This document shows, piece by piece, positions 25,094 to 32,955 of a stretch of DNA of 40,903 nucleotides; the stretch's first letter is position 1; the number at the start of each line of letters is the position of its first letter. The DNA lies in the NCBI GenBank assembly GCA_025363575.1, contig JANYDM010000202.1, positions 1 through 40,903 on the forward strand, written 5' to 3'. The notes below the pieces were generated by a model. The model was given only the letters and a program-made list of their open reading frames with translations, was not told where the DNA came from and did not search any database. The translations under genes were made by a program, and so were the position numbers. The DNA is from Betaproteobacteria bacterium (GTDB lineage Bacteria; Pseudomonadota; Gammaproteobacteria; Burkholderiales; SG8-41).

Positions 25094-26574
25094 GCGCGGT
25101 GATTGCCGGCAAACCCGCGACGCCGGCGCCAGAGCGCGCGACGCTGCGCCACCAGCTGCTGATCTCGCTGCTTGCGCCTATCGTGCTCGTCACGATAATC
25201 AGCGCCGCCGTCACTTATTATTTCGCGTTCAATTTCGCCACGCTTGCGTACGACAACTCGCTGTTCGACTCGGCGCTTGATATCAGCCGGCAGACGCGCG
25301 AACTGCAGGGCCGGCCGCACGTCGACTTGCCGAGCGCCGCGCTCGATATGCTCGAGTCTGACACGCACGACAGCATTTTTTATCTCGTCAACGACGCAAC
25401 GGGCGCATTCGTCGCCGGCCACCGCGGGCTGCCGCTGCCGGCCGAAGAAGTGTCGACGTCCAAACCGCTGTACTACGACGGCAGTTACCGCGGCAACCCG
25501 GTCAGGATCGCTGCGCTGCGTGCGACTGCAATAGGCGGCGCGGCCGATCAGCAAGTGCTTATTCTGGTCGGCGAAACCCTCAACAAGCGGCGCACGCTCG
25601 CCACTGAAGTTCTGCTCGGAATACTGCTGCCTGAGCTGCTATTGATCGCGCTGGTCGGCGCGCTGGTCTGGTACGGTATCGCACGGGGTCTGCGTCCCCT
25701 TGCCACGCTGCAGCAGGAAATCGGCAGCCGCTCGCATCGCGATCTTTCACCTCTGCCGGAACAGAATGCGCCCGGCGAAGTGCGCGCGCTGGTACGCGCG
25801 ATGAATGAACTCCTGGCGCGCCTGTCGTCTGCGCTGGCGGCGCAGCAGCGCTTCATCGCCGATGCCGCGCATCAACTGCGCACGCCGCTTGCCGGCATCA
25901 AGACGCAGGCCGAGCTCGCGTTGCGCCAGCAGGCCATGGCCGACGTGCACCACACGCTGCTGCAACTGAACACGGCGACTGGACAAACCACCCACCTCGT
26001 CAACCAGTTGCTCTCGCTCGCTCGCGCCGAGCCGGGTGCCACGCACGCGAAGGCGCTGCAACGCATCGATCTCGACGCGCTCGCGCGCGACACGACAACG
26101 GAATGGGTGCCGCGCGCTATCGAGCGCAACATCGACCTTGGTTATGACGTATCCGCGGATGAAATCGCGAACGCCATCGCGCATGCAACCGCGGGCGTTG
26201 CAACACGCGCACAAGGCGAACGCCCGGCATTAATCGATGGCGACGCGCTCTTCGTGCGTGAAATGCTGACGAACCTGCTCGATAATGCCGTGCGTTACAC
26301 GCAGACTGGCGGTCGCGTCACCGTGCGCGTCGGCGCGGGTGCCGAGGGCGTGCGCCTGAGCATTGAAGACAACGGCCCGGGCATACCCGCAGCCGAGCGC
26401 GAGCGCGTGTTCGAGCGTTTCCACCGCGTTCTGGGCTCGGGCGCCGAAGGTTGCGGCCTCGGATTGGCGATCGTGCGCGAAATCGCGCAGAGCCATAGCG
26501 CACGCGTGAGCCTCGTCGCCGGCGCCCACGGCATTGGCACGCTAGTCACCATCGTGTTCCCGCGCGCGGCGTAG
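25090..26574 (+). CDS. Sensor histidine kinase (TctE-like)
   Basis: A 494-residue membrane kinase. The first membrane helix is at about residues 25-48. A periplasmic 2CSK_N-type domain follows (LAYDNSLFDSALDISRQTREL), then a second helix at about 173-197 and a short HAMP. The HisKA phospho-site is His261 (FIADAAHQLRTPL), and the ATPase domain has the N box (LLDNAVRYT), G1 (EDNGPGIP) and G2 (GCGLGLAIVREI). The start is GTG, coupled to the regulator gene. TctE-type sensors often monitor carboxylates; the signal here could instead be metal, given the divergent pump. The 3' end is 11 bases from the convergent ABC exporter. Confidence 0.93.
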   Translation: MSAVIAGKPATPAPERATLRHQLLISLLAPIVLVTIISAAVTYYFAFNFATLAYDNSLFDSALDISRQTRELQGRPHVDLPSAALDMLESDTHDSIFYLVNDATGAFVAGHRGLPLPAEEVSTSKPLYYDGSYRGNPVRIAALRATAIGGAADQQVLILVGETLNKRRTLATEVLLGILLPELLLIALVGALVWYGIARGLRPLATLQQEIGSRSHRDLSPLPEQNAPGEVRALVRAMNELLARLSSALAAQQRFIADAAHQLRTPLAGIKTQAELALRQQAMADVHHTLLQLNTATGQTTHLVNQLLSLARAEPGATHAKALQRIDLDALARDTTTEWVPRAIERNIDLGYDVSADEIANAIAHATAGVATRAQGERPALIDGDALFVREMLTNLLDNAVRYTQTGGRVTVRVGAGAEGVRLSIEDNGPGIPAAERERVFERFHRVLGSGAEGCGLGLAIVREIAQSHSARVSLVAGAHGIGTLVTIVFPRAA

Positions 26575-26585
26575 GCTGCGCGCGG

Positions 26586-28439
26586 TCAGGTCGCGACAGC
26601 GGCAATGCGTTTGGCGTCAGCGGGCGGCACACCGGCTTCCTGCAGCGCCTCCTCCTGTTGTAACGCCCACATCTTCGCGTACGCGCCGCCGCGCTCGAGC
26701 AGCTCGCGATGTGCGCCACGCTCGACGATGCGCCCGGTTTCCATGACGAGGATCTGGTTCGCGTCCATCACCGTCGACAGCCGGTGCGCGATCACGAGCG
26801 TCGTGCGGCCCTGCGAGATATGCTCGAGCTCGGACTGGATCGCCTGCTCGGTGGCCGAATCGAGCGCGGAAGTCGCCTCGTCGAATATCAGGATGCGCGG
26901 ATTCTTGAGTATCGCGCGCGCGATCGCGACGCGCTGCTTCTCGCCGCCCGACAGCTTGAGGCCGCGCTCTCCGACCCGGGTTTCGTAGCCTTCGGGCAAT
27001 CTTTCGATAAAGTCGTGAATGTGGGCCGCCTGGGCCGCCGCGACGACTTCGGCATGCGTGGCCTGCGGCCTGCCGTACTGAACGTTGTAATAGATCGTGT
27101 CGTTGAACAGCACGGTGTCTTGCGGGACGATGCCGATAGCTGCGCGCAAGCTGCTCTGTTTGAGGGCACGGATATCGGTTTCGTTGATCCGGATGCCACC
27201 GCTGCCTACGTCGTAAAAACGGTACAGCAAGCGCGCGAGCGTGGACTTGCCCGAGCCGCTGTGACCCACCACCGCAACCTTGTGGCCGGCGGGAATTTCG
27301 AAACTCACGCCAAACAGTATCTGGCGGTTGGGGTTGTAGGAGAAGTCGACCGCGTCGAAACGCACCGCGGTTGGCGCCATGTCGAGCTCGCGCGCGTTAG
27401 CCGCGTCCTGAATTTCGCGGTTCTGCGCAAGCAGGCGGAACATGCGCTCGAGATCGATCTGCGCCTGCTTGATTTCGCGATAGACCATGCCGAGAAAATT
27501 GAGCGGTATGTACAGCTGGATCAGCAGGCCGTTGATCAGCATGAGGTCGCCGAGGGTGAGCGTCGCCGCGACGACACCCTGCGCCGCGAATACCATCAGC
27601 GCGGTGACTGCGGCTGCGATGATGCAGCTCTGGCCGATATTGAGCAGCCCCAGCGATGCCTCCGTGCGCACGGCGGCCGTTTCGTAGCGCGTGAGGCTTT
27701 CGTCGTAGCGGCGCGCCTCGTACTCCTCGTTGTTGAAATATTTGACGGTCTCGTAGTTGAGCAGGCTGTCGATGGCGCGGCTGTTGGCGCGGGAATCGAG
27801 TTCGTTCGCCTCGCGGCGTATCGAAGTGCGCCACTCGGTGACGGCGATCGTAAAGCCGATATAGACGACGACGGCGGAAAACGTGACAGCAGCAAAGCGC
27901 CAGTCGAAATGCGTGAGCAGCACCGCCGCGACCAGCGCGAACTCGAGGATTACCGGGATGATGGAGAACAGCATGTAACTCATCAGCGTGCCGATGCCGC
28001 GCGTGCCGCGCTCGATGTCGCGCGAAACCCCGCCGGTCTGGCGATCGAGATGAAAGCGCAGCGAGAGCGCGTGCAGGTGGCGGAACACGGCCAACGCGAT
28101 GCGCCGTACCGCACGCTGCGTGACCCGCACGAAAACGATGTCGCGCAGTTCCGCGAACAGCGTCGTCGACAAGCGCAGCAGTCCGTAGGCGAGCAGCAGC
28201 ATGAACGGCAGCACGAGCGACGCCTGGCGCGGATCGAGCGCATCTACGATCTGCTTGAGCACGAGCGGCACGCCGACATTGGCGAGCTTGGCAGCGACGA
28301 GAAAGACGAGCGCGATGGCGACGCGGCCTTTGAACTCCCACAGATAAGGCAGCAACAGCCGGGCCGCGCGCCAGCCCGTGCGCTGGCCGGACGTCAGCTC
28401 CAGCGGCGCAGCTGTTGTCGACTGATGATAAGTTGCCAT
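26586..28439 (-). CDS. ATM1-type ABC exporter, permease fused to ATPase
   Basis: A 617-residue half-transporter that would work as a homodimer. The membrane domain (residues 35-330) carries the ATM1 marks NYETVKYFNNE and NFLGMVYREIKQAQIDLE. The ATPase has Walker A GHSGSGKST, signature LSGGEKQRVAIARA, Walker B ILIFDEATSALD and the switch His in VIAHRLST. Bacterial Atm1 exports glutathione-linked metals or sulfur compounds; mitochondrial homologues support Fe-S assembly. It is a single gene, convergent with the sensor kinase, and gives the region a second possible metal-detoxification route. Confidence 0.93.
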   Translation of the reverse strand: MATYHQSTTAAPLELTSGQRTGWRAARLLLPYLWEFKGRVAIALVFLVAAKLANVGVPLVLKQIVDALDPRQASLVLPFMLLLAYGLLRLSTTLFAELRDIVFVRVTQRAVRRIALAVFRHLHALSLRFHLDRQTGGVSRDIERGTRGIGTLMSYMLFSIIPVILEFALVAAVLLTHFDWRFAAVTFSAVVVYIGFTIAVTEWRTSIRREANELDSRANSRAIDSLLNYETVKYFNNEEYEARRYDESLTRYETAAVRTEASLGLLNIGQSCIIAAAVTALMVFAAQGVVAATLTLGDLMLINGLLIQLYIPLNFLGMVYREIKQAQIDLERMFRLLAQNREIQDAANARELDMAPTAVRFDAVDFSYNPNRQILFGVSFEIPAGHKVAVVGHSGSGKSTLARLLYRFYDVGSGGIRINETDIRALKQSSLRAAIGIVPQDTVLFNDTIYYNVQYGRPQATHAEVVAAAQAAHIHDFIERLPEGYETRVGERGLKLSGGEKQRVAIARAILKNPRILIFDEATSALDSATEQAIQSELEHISQGRTTLVIAHRLSTVMDANQILVMETGRIVERGAHRELLERGGAYAKMWALQQEEALQEAGVPPADAKRIAAVAT

Positions 28440-28676
28440 GATCTATGCTCGATTACGCTCGACGCTGAGTGGGCACTCGCCGAAGCCGCCCTCTTGCCGG
28501 CGCTTAGCTGACGACGTCAATGGGGTGGGATGGAATAGGAATTTGCCGCCGCGATTATCCCATGCCGCGCCGAGCGAGGTTTTTAACCCGTGTGCCTTGT
28601 GTAAAGGCAAGGCCTGCTGCGCGGCGCAATTTGCCGGCCACGCACCCCGAGACAACCACGGCAACGCGGCACCGGC

Positions 28677-28761
28677 AAAAAAAAGGGCGCTGATGAGAGC
28701 GCCCAAAATTACCAAAGGAGGAGGAGAAAACACGGAACTTGATGCTGCCCCGTGTCTTCAC
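28677..28761 (-). ncRNA. Candidate small regulatory RNA with anti-Shine-Dalgarno seed
   Basis: On the minus strand, about 85 bases between a promoter-like pair and a terminator form a typical sRNA plan. A 5' hairpin has 6-bp arms ACACGG/CCGTGT (28755-28750 with 28735-28730). An unpaired CU-rich stretch CTCCTCCTCCTTT (28726-28714) follows. The terminator hairpin GGGCGCT/AGCGCCC (28704-28698 with 28691-28685) ends in eight Ts (28684-28677). The CU stretch is complementary to Shine-Dalgarno sequences. The RNA is inferred; neither expression nor conservation can be seen from one sequence. Confidence 0.5.
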
Positions 28762-28766
28762 AAATC

Positions 28767-28796
28767 TATATAGCAATTCGAATGCCAGATTTTAAA
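28767..28796 (-). promoter_or_regulatory. Candidate promoter of the small RNA
   Basis: On the minus strand TTTAAA (28796-28791) is followed after 18 bases by TATATA (28772-28767), placing a start near 28761. Each box matches the sigma-70 consensus at four of six positions, in locally A/T-rich DNA. Confidence 0.4.
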
Positions 28797-29019
28797 ACAT
28801 GGCAAATCAACCATTTATGAATTTCCACCGAAATACCATGCCGGGCAATCGCACCATCTTGGCCGCCTCAACGTGGTGACCGCACCATTCCGGCGCTAAC
28901 CGGGCGGCCCACCACCACCTCCAACTACCGGCGGGCACGTATTGTAAAAGTTTGTAAAAGGGGGGACCGTCGGCCGCGTCGCGCGCTCTAATGATGGACA
29001 GATTACAGGAGAACGCCAA

Positions 29020-29706
29020 ATGCACGGGACAACCACGGCAGCAATCATCATCGCGCTGGCCAGCACCAGCGCTTATGCGGTCGAAGACTTTGTAGACACC
29101 GCACAGGTCATTTCGGTGAAGCCGATCATGGAGCGCGTCGCCGATTCGCGTCAGGAATGCGACAACGCCGCGCCGCCGCGGGCCAGCGGCAGCAATATCA
29201 TCGCACCCATACTCGGCGGCCTGCTCGGCGGGCTCCTGGGCCACCAGGTCGGAGGCGGACGCGGCCAGACTGCGATGACCATCGCTGGTGCCGCGGGTGG
29301 CGCGGTAGCCGGCAACATGGTCGGCAATCGATATGGCGCGCGCCCCGCCCAGCAATGCCGCACGATTCAATCGGAACGCGAAGTCCCCAACGGATATGAC
29401 GTGGTCTACCGCTACAACGGCCGCGATGTGAACGTCGCGCTGCCATACGACCCCGGCAGCACGATCAAAGTCGGTGTCGGCGTGGTGGTCGATGACCGTG
29501 CCGCGGATAGCGGCCGCGGCGCCGCACCCGGCCGTGCACAGACCGCCCGTGCGCAAGACCCGTACTACGATAGAGATCGCTCCGGCCCGCGCGAAAGCGG
29601 TCGCATGCCCGACGAGGGCCGCGCGCAGGGCCCGTACGGAGACACGGAGGCATCGCCCCGCGCCAACGCCGACGACCGTTCACCCGCCTACTCTTATCGT
29701 TATTGA
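29020..29706 (+). CDS. Glycine-zipper envelope protein
   Basis: A 228-residue exported protein. A signal peptide ends at STSAYA (residue 20). The glycine-zipper 2TM segment at about residues 60-105 reads PILGGLLGGLLGHQVGGG and then GAAGGAVAGNMVGNRYG. A small beta domain with VPNGYDVVYRYNGRDVNVALPYDPG follows, as in YcfJ-like proteins. The last 70 residues are a disordered tail rich in Arg, Asp, Gly and Pro. Such proteins associate with the outer membrane and often respond to envelope stress; the exact role is unknown. CAGGAGAACGCCAA gives the ribosome site. It ends in its own terminator. Confidence 0.88.
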   Translation: MHGTTTAAIIIALASTSAYAVEDFVDTAQVISVKPIMERVADSRQECDNAAPPRASGSNIIAPILGGLLGGLLGHQVGGGRGQTAMTIAGAAGGAVAGNMVGNRYGARPAQQCRTIQSEREVPNGYDVVYRYNGRDVNVALPYDPGSTIKVGVGVVVDDRAADSGRGAAPGRAQTARAQDPYYDRDRSGPRESGRMPDEGRAQGPYGDTEASPRANADDRSPAYSYRY

Positions 29707-29726
29707 TTGAAGCGCCGCCGCACAAG

Positions 29727-29753
29727 AAGCGAGCCCTGGCGGCTCGCTTTTTT
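29727..29753 (+). terminator. Intrinsic terminator after the glycine-zipper gene
   Basis: A perfect 9-bp stem (29727-29735 with 29741-29749, loop CTGGC) is followed by a run of six Ts ending at 29753, 20 bases after the stop codon. There is no T-run on the opposite strand, so it does not serve the convergent clsB gene. Confidence 0.88.
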
Positions 29754-29754
29754 G

Positions 29755-30918
29755 TCACCTGAATTCTTTTGCGCGCCCGTAGGAAGACCAGCCCGTCAGG
29801 AAGCGCACCAGCTCGTAACACAGCCACGTCAGCATGCGCGCTGTCAGCGACTGGGTTTGCCAGGCTGCGGGCTGTATGCGCTGCGCCCCCAGTTCCATCG
29901 CCTGCGCGAGACTCTCCCGCAATTGGCGCGCAAACCCCGCGTCGTCAACCATGATATTGGCTTCGCGCGCGAGCAGCAGGCTCATCGGATCGATGTTCGA
30001 TGAGCCTACGGTCGCCCAGCGGCCGTCGATCACCGCCACTTTCGCATGCAGGAAGCTGCGGTGATATTCATGGATCTCGACGCCCGCTTCGAGATAAAAC
30101 CGGTACAGCGCGCGCGTCGCGTAATGCAGCAGAAAGTATTCGACGCGGCCCTGCAACAGGAGCACCACACGCACGCCGCGCGCGGCGGCATCGGCGAGCG
30201 CGCGGCGGAAACTCTTGCCGGGAAAAAAATACGCGTTGGCAATCAGGATTTCGCTGCCGGCACGGGAGATCGCCTCCAGATACGCATTCTCGATGTCCTT
30301 GCGATGACGCACGTTATCGCGCACGAAGAGCGCGGCGCGCAAAGCGCCCGCGGGTGCGGCGCGCACCGGCGTCGCGCCGATGCCCTTTATGCGATGCAGC
30401 TGCATCCACATGACGCGCTTCCACAGGTTCACGACGATGGAATATATGCCGGCCAGCAGCGGCCCCTCAATGCGCACCGCGTAGTCGAACCGCGGCGGCA
30501 CCTGGTTCGGTGTATGCATGTCGTCGATGATGTTGATGCCGCCCACAAACGCCACGCGCGCATCGACCACGACGATCTTTCTATGCAGGCGGCGCAAGCG
30601 GTCGCGCTTCAGCGTCCACGGCGAGATCTGCGGGCGGTACTTGAGCACGCGCACACCGTCCTCGTGCAGCCCGCGCAGAAATCTCGCGCCGAGCTCCTTG
30701 GAGCCGAAGCCGTCGATCATGACGTTGACCGCCACGCCGCGGCGCGCTGCGCGGCCGAGGGCGCCGGCGATGCGCCGCCCCGTCTCGTCATCCGCGAAAA
30801 TATACGTTTCGAGATAAATCTCGCGCCTGGCGGCGTCAAATGCGGTTTCGAGCGCCGGAAAATACTCGGTCCCGGTACGCAACAAATCGATGCGGTTGCC
30901 GGGAACGAAATCACTCAT
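29755..30918 (-). CDS. clsB: Cardiolipin synthase B-like phospholipase D enzyme
   Basis: A 387-residue protein with two HKD motifs: HRKIVVVD (His112, Lys114, Asp119) followed by GGIN, and HAKVAVID (His291, Lys293, Asp298) followed by GSSNIDP. ClsB joins phosphatidyl groups to make cardiolipin or related lipids at the inner membrane. It has no N-terminal membrane helices, as is typical of ClsB rather than ClsA. The open frame runs far upstream, but the ATG at 30918 overlaps the stop of the upstream phosphatase gene (ATGA) and fits the family start. The pairing with a YbhP-like gene matches the E. coli ybhP-clsB arrangement. Confidence 0.92.
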   Translation of the reverse strand: MSDFVPGNRIDLLRTGTEYFPALETAFDAARREIYLETYIFADDETGRRIAGALGRAARRGVAVNVMIDGFGSKELGARFLRGLHEDGVRVLKYRPQISPWTLKRDRLRRLHRKIVVVDARVAFVGGINIIDDMHTPNQVPPRFDYAVRIEGPLLAGIYSIVVNLWKRVMWMQLHRIKGIGATPVRAAPAGALRAALFVRDNVRHRKDIENAYLEAISRAGSEILIANAYFFPGKSFRRALADAAARGVRVVLLLQGRVEYFLLHYATRALYRFYLEAGVEIHEYHRSFLHAKVAVIDGRWATVGSSNIDPMSLLLAREANIMVDDAGFARQLRESLAQAMELGAQRIQPAAWQTQSLTARMLTWLCYELVRFLTGWSSYGRAKEFR

Positions 30919-31667
30919 AGCCGCACGATAGTGGTGCTCAGCGCCGCATGATCGGACACGCGGGCCCAGGGATACCCGTGGTGCACGCGCGCGTGCTTGA
31001 CGTCGAATCCGCGCACGTAAATGCGATCGAGCTGAAAAACCGGCATTGCCGCCGGAAAGCTGCGCGCCGGCCGCCCCCGGGTGTGCTCGAACACTTCGCG
31101 CATGCCCAGCGGCCGCGCCAGTTCGTCCTGCGCGTGGCGCGCCCAGTCGTTGAAATCGCCCGCCACGATCAGCGGCGCGCCGGGCGGCACCATGCGCTCG
31201 ATGCGCAATCGCAGCGTGCGCATCTGGCGGCTGCGGTGCTGCGCCGTCAGCGCTAAGTGCACGCACACGCAATGCAGCTCGGTGCTCCAGCCCGGCACCT
31301 GCATTTCGCAATGCAGAAGACCGCGGCTCTCGAAGCGATGCTCGGAAATGTCCTCGTTGTCCCAGCGTAGTATGGGAAAGCGGCTCAGGATCGCGTTGCC
31401 GTGATGGCCGGCATCGTAGACCGCGTTGCGGCCGTAGGCGTAATCCGACCATACGGAATCGGCGATGAATTCGTGCTGCGGCTGGTCTGGCCAGTTGGCG
31501 AAGCGCCGCGCCTGCCGCTCATGGCCGCCCTGCACTTCCTGCAGAAAGAGCAGGTCCGCGTTGAGCGCGCGCAACCGGTCTCGCACCTCGTGGATGACAA
31601 GCCGCCGCTTGAAAAACGACATGCCCTTGTGAATGTTGTAAGTCGCGATGTGGAGAGTATCGGTCAT
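30915..31667 (-). CDS. Endonuclease/exonuclease/phosphatase family protein (YbhP-like)
   Basis: A 250-residue EEP-fold enzyme. Catalytic motifs include IATYNIHKG at the N-terminus, FLQEVQG (metal-binding Glu), GHHGNAILSRFPI, VAGDFNDW and a final RVSDHAALST with Asp-His. It hydrolyses a phosphodiester or phosphate monoester of unknown identity, possibly a lipid headgroup since it is coupled to clsB. No signal peptide is seen. It is 118 bases after nadA. Confidence 0.88.
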   Translation of the reverse strand: MTDTLHIATYNIHKGMSFFKRRLVIHEVRDRLRALNADLLFLQEVQGGHERQARRFANWPDQPQHEFIADSVWSDYAYGRNAVYDAGHHGNAILSRFPILRWDNEDISEHRFESRGLLHCEMQVPGWSTELHCVCVHLALTAQHRSRQMRTLRLRIERMVPPGAPLIVAGDFNDWARHAQDELARPLGMREVFEHTRGRPARSFPAAMPVFQLDRIYVRGFDVKHARVHHGYPWARVSDHAALSTTIVRL

Positions 31668-31785
31668 GAGGAGCGGCGCCGGGAAGATGACGGGCGGCGC
31701 GCTTGCATGCGTGCCGCCGGGTGATGGGACAACGCGAGGCTATCCCGAATTCAGTCGCGCGGACCGGCGCCGCGCACCGGCAGCG

Positions 31786-32883
31786 CTATACGACTTCGAG
31801 CATGCGCTTCAAGGCGATGCGCGCGAACTCCGCCTCGCGTTCCGGCACCTTGATCTGGTTGACGACGTTGCCGTCGACCAGGTTCTCGAGCGCCCAGGCC
31901 AGATGCTGCGGATCGATGCGCGCCATGGTCGAGCACACGCATACCGTCGGCGCCATGAACTGCACCACCTTGCCCTGCGGCTTCATCTGCTCTGCGAGCC
32001 GGTTGACCAGATTCAGCTCGGTGCCGACCAGCCAGCGCGTATTCGGTTTCGATTCGGTGATCGTCTTGATAATGAAATCGGTGGAGCCGACGTAATCCGA
32101 CAGCTTGCACACCTCGAAATTGCATTCGGGGTGCGAGATCACCATGCCTTCGGGATAGGCGCTGCGAAAATTGAGCACATGCTGGACCTGGAACATCTGG
32201 TGCACCGAGCAGTGCCCTTTCCACAGCAGGACTTTCGCTTTGCGGATCTGCTCGGGCGTGAGACCGCCGAGCGGCTCGTCGAAGTCCCACACCATCATCT
32301 CGTCAGGCGCGATGCCGATCATATAGCCGCTCCAGCGGCCAAGATGCTGGTCGGGGAAAAACAGCACTTTCTCACGGCGCGCGAACGACCATTCGAGCAC
32401 CTGCTTGGCATTCGTTGAAGTGCAGACGATGCCGCCATGCTCGCCGCAGAAAGCCTTGAGGTCGGCCGCGGAATTGATGTAAGTGACCGGCGTGACCTTC
32501 TCGTCGGGGTCGAGCACTTCGGACAGCTCGCGCCACGCGCGCTCGACCTTCGCGAGGTTGGCCATGTCGGCCATCGAGCAGCCGGCATTCATGTCGGGCA
32601 GGATCGCGACTTGCGTCGGCTTGGAAAGAATGTCGGCGACTTCGGCCATGAAATGCACGCCGCAGAATACGATGAAATCGGCGTCAGTCTGGCCTGCCAG
32701 CCGCGACAGCTGCAGCGAGTCGCCCGTCAGGTCGGCGTGCTTGTAGACATCAGCGCGCTGATAATGGTGGCCGAGCACGACCGCGCGCTTGCCGAGCGCC
32801 GCCTTCGCAGCGACGATGCGGGCATCGCAGGCGTCGTCCTGCAGCGGCTTGAAACGGTCGAATGCAATTTTTGCAACTTGCAT
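31786..32883 (-). CDS. nadA: Quinolinate synthase
   Basis: A 365-residue enzyme that condenses iminoaspartate with dihydroxyacetone phosphate to quinolinate in NAD synthesis. The family marks are VVLGHHYQRADVYKHAD, FCGVHFMAEVADIL, PDMNAGCSMADM and HPECNFEV. The 4Fe-4S ligands are most likely Cys102, Cys225 (WKGHCSVH) and Cys317 (VCVCSTM). nadB and nadC are not in the window. It follows the barstar-NudB gene by 72 bases on the same strand, so it may sit in the aspS transcript or have its own promoter. Confidence 0.96.
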   Translation of the reverse strand: MQVAKIAFDRFKPLQDDACDARIVAAKAALGKRAVVLGHHYQRADVYKHADLTGDSLQLSRLAGQTDADFIVFCGVHFMAEVADILSKPTQVAILPDMNAGCSMADMANLAKVERAWRELSEVLDPDEKVTPVTYINSAADLKAFCGEHGGIVCTSTNAKQVLEWSFARREKVLFFPDQHLGRWSGYMIGIAPDEMMVWDFDEPLGGLTPEQIRKAKVLLWKGHCSVHQMFQVQHVLNFRSAYPEGMVISHPECNFEVCKLSDYVGSTDFIIKTITESKPNTRWLVGTELNLVNRLAEQMKPQGKVVQFMAPTVCVCSTMARIDPQHLAWALENLVDGNVVNQIKVPEREAEFARIALKRMLEVV

Positions 32884-32955
32884 GACTGGGCGTCCCGGTG
32901 AATCGTAAAAGGGTTAGAACATTACCACAGTATGACAAATAATCCAGCGCAAGAT

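Larger units (their letters stand above)
28440..29019. other. 580-base intergenic region with a candidate small RNA
   Basis: No protein gene is convincing here. The left part (28440-28670) holds nothing I can name apart from the upstream region of the ABC exporter. 28677-28796 holds a minus-strand promoter-like pair, an anti-Shine-Dalgarno stretch and a terminator. The right part has a direct repeat TTGTAAAAG at 28942-28950 and 28952-28960. Just upstream of the glycine-zipper gene a GGGACC/TCTAAT pair (about 28963 and 28987) vaguely recalls an extracytoplasmic-sigma promoter. Confidence 0.6.

Noticed and set aside
26709..28511. 600-codon plus-strand open frame opposite the ATM1-type exporter
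   Set aside because: Shadow of a gene with complete ABC motifs; no domain or ribosome site of its own.
28443..28733. 96-codon minus-strand frame beginning MFSPPPLVILGALISALFF
   Set aside because: It starts in the CU-rich stretch and runs through the terminator hairpin and T-run; the sRNA reading explains the same bases better.
28742..28795. Plus-strand short frame after AAAGGAGGAGGAG
   Set aside because: The Shine-Dalgarno-like run is about 15 bases from the ATG, the peptide would have only 17 residues, and no plus-strand promoter is visible.
30919..31452. N-terminal extension of the clsB frame by 178 codons
   Set aside because: It lies inside the phosphatase gene in another frame, is Arg/Ala-rich, and the ATG at 30918 gives the normal family length and an ATGA overlap.
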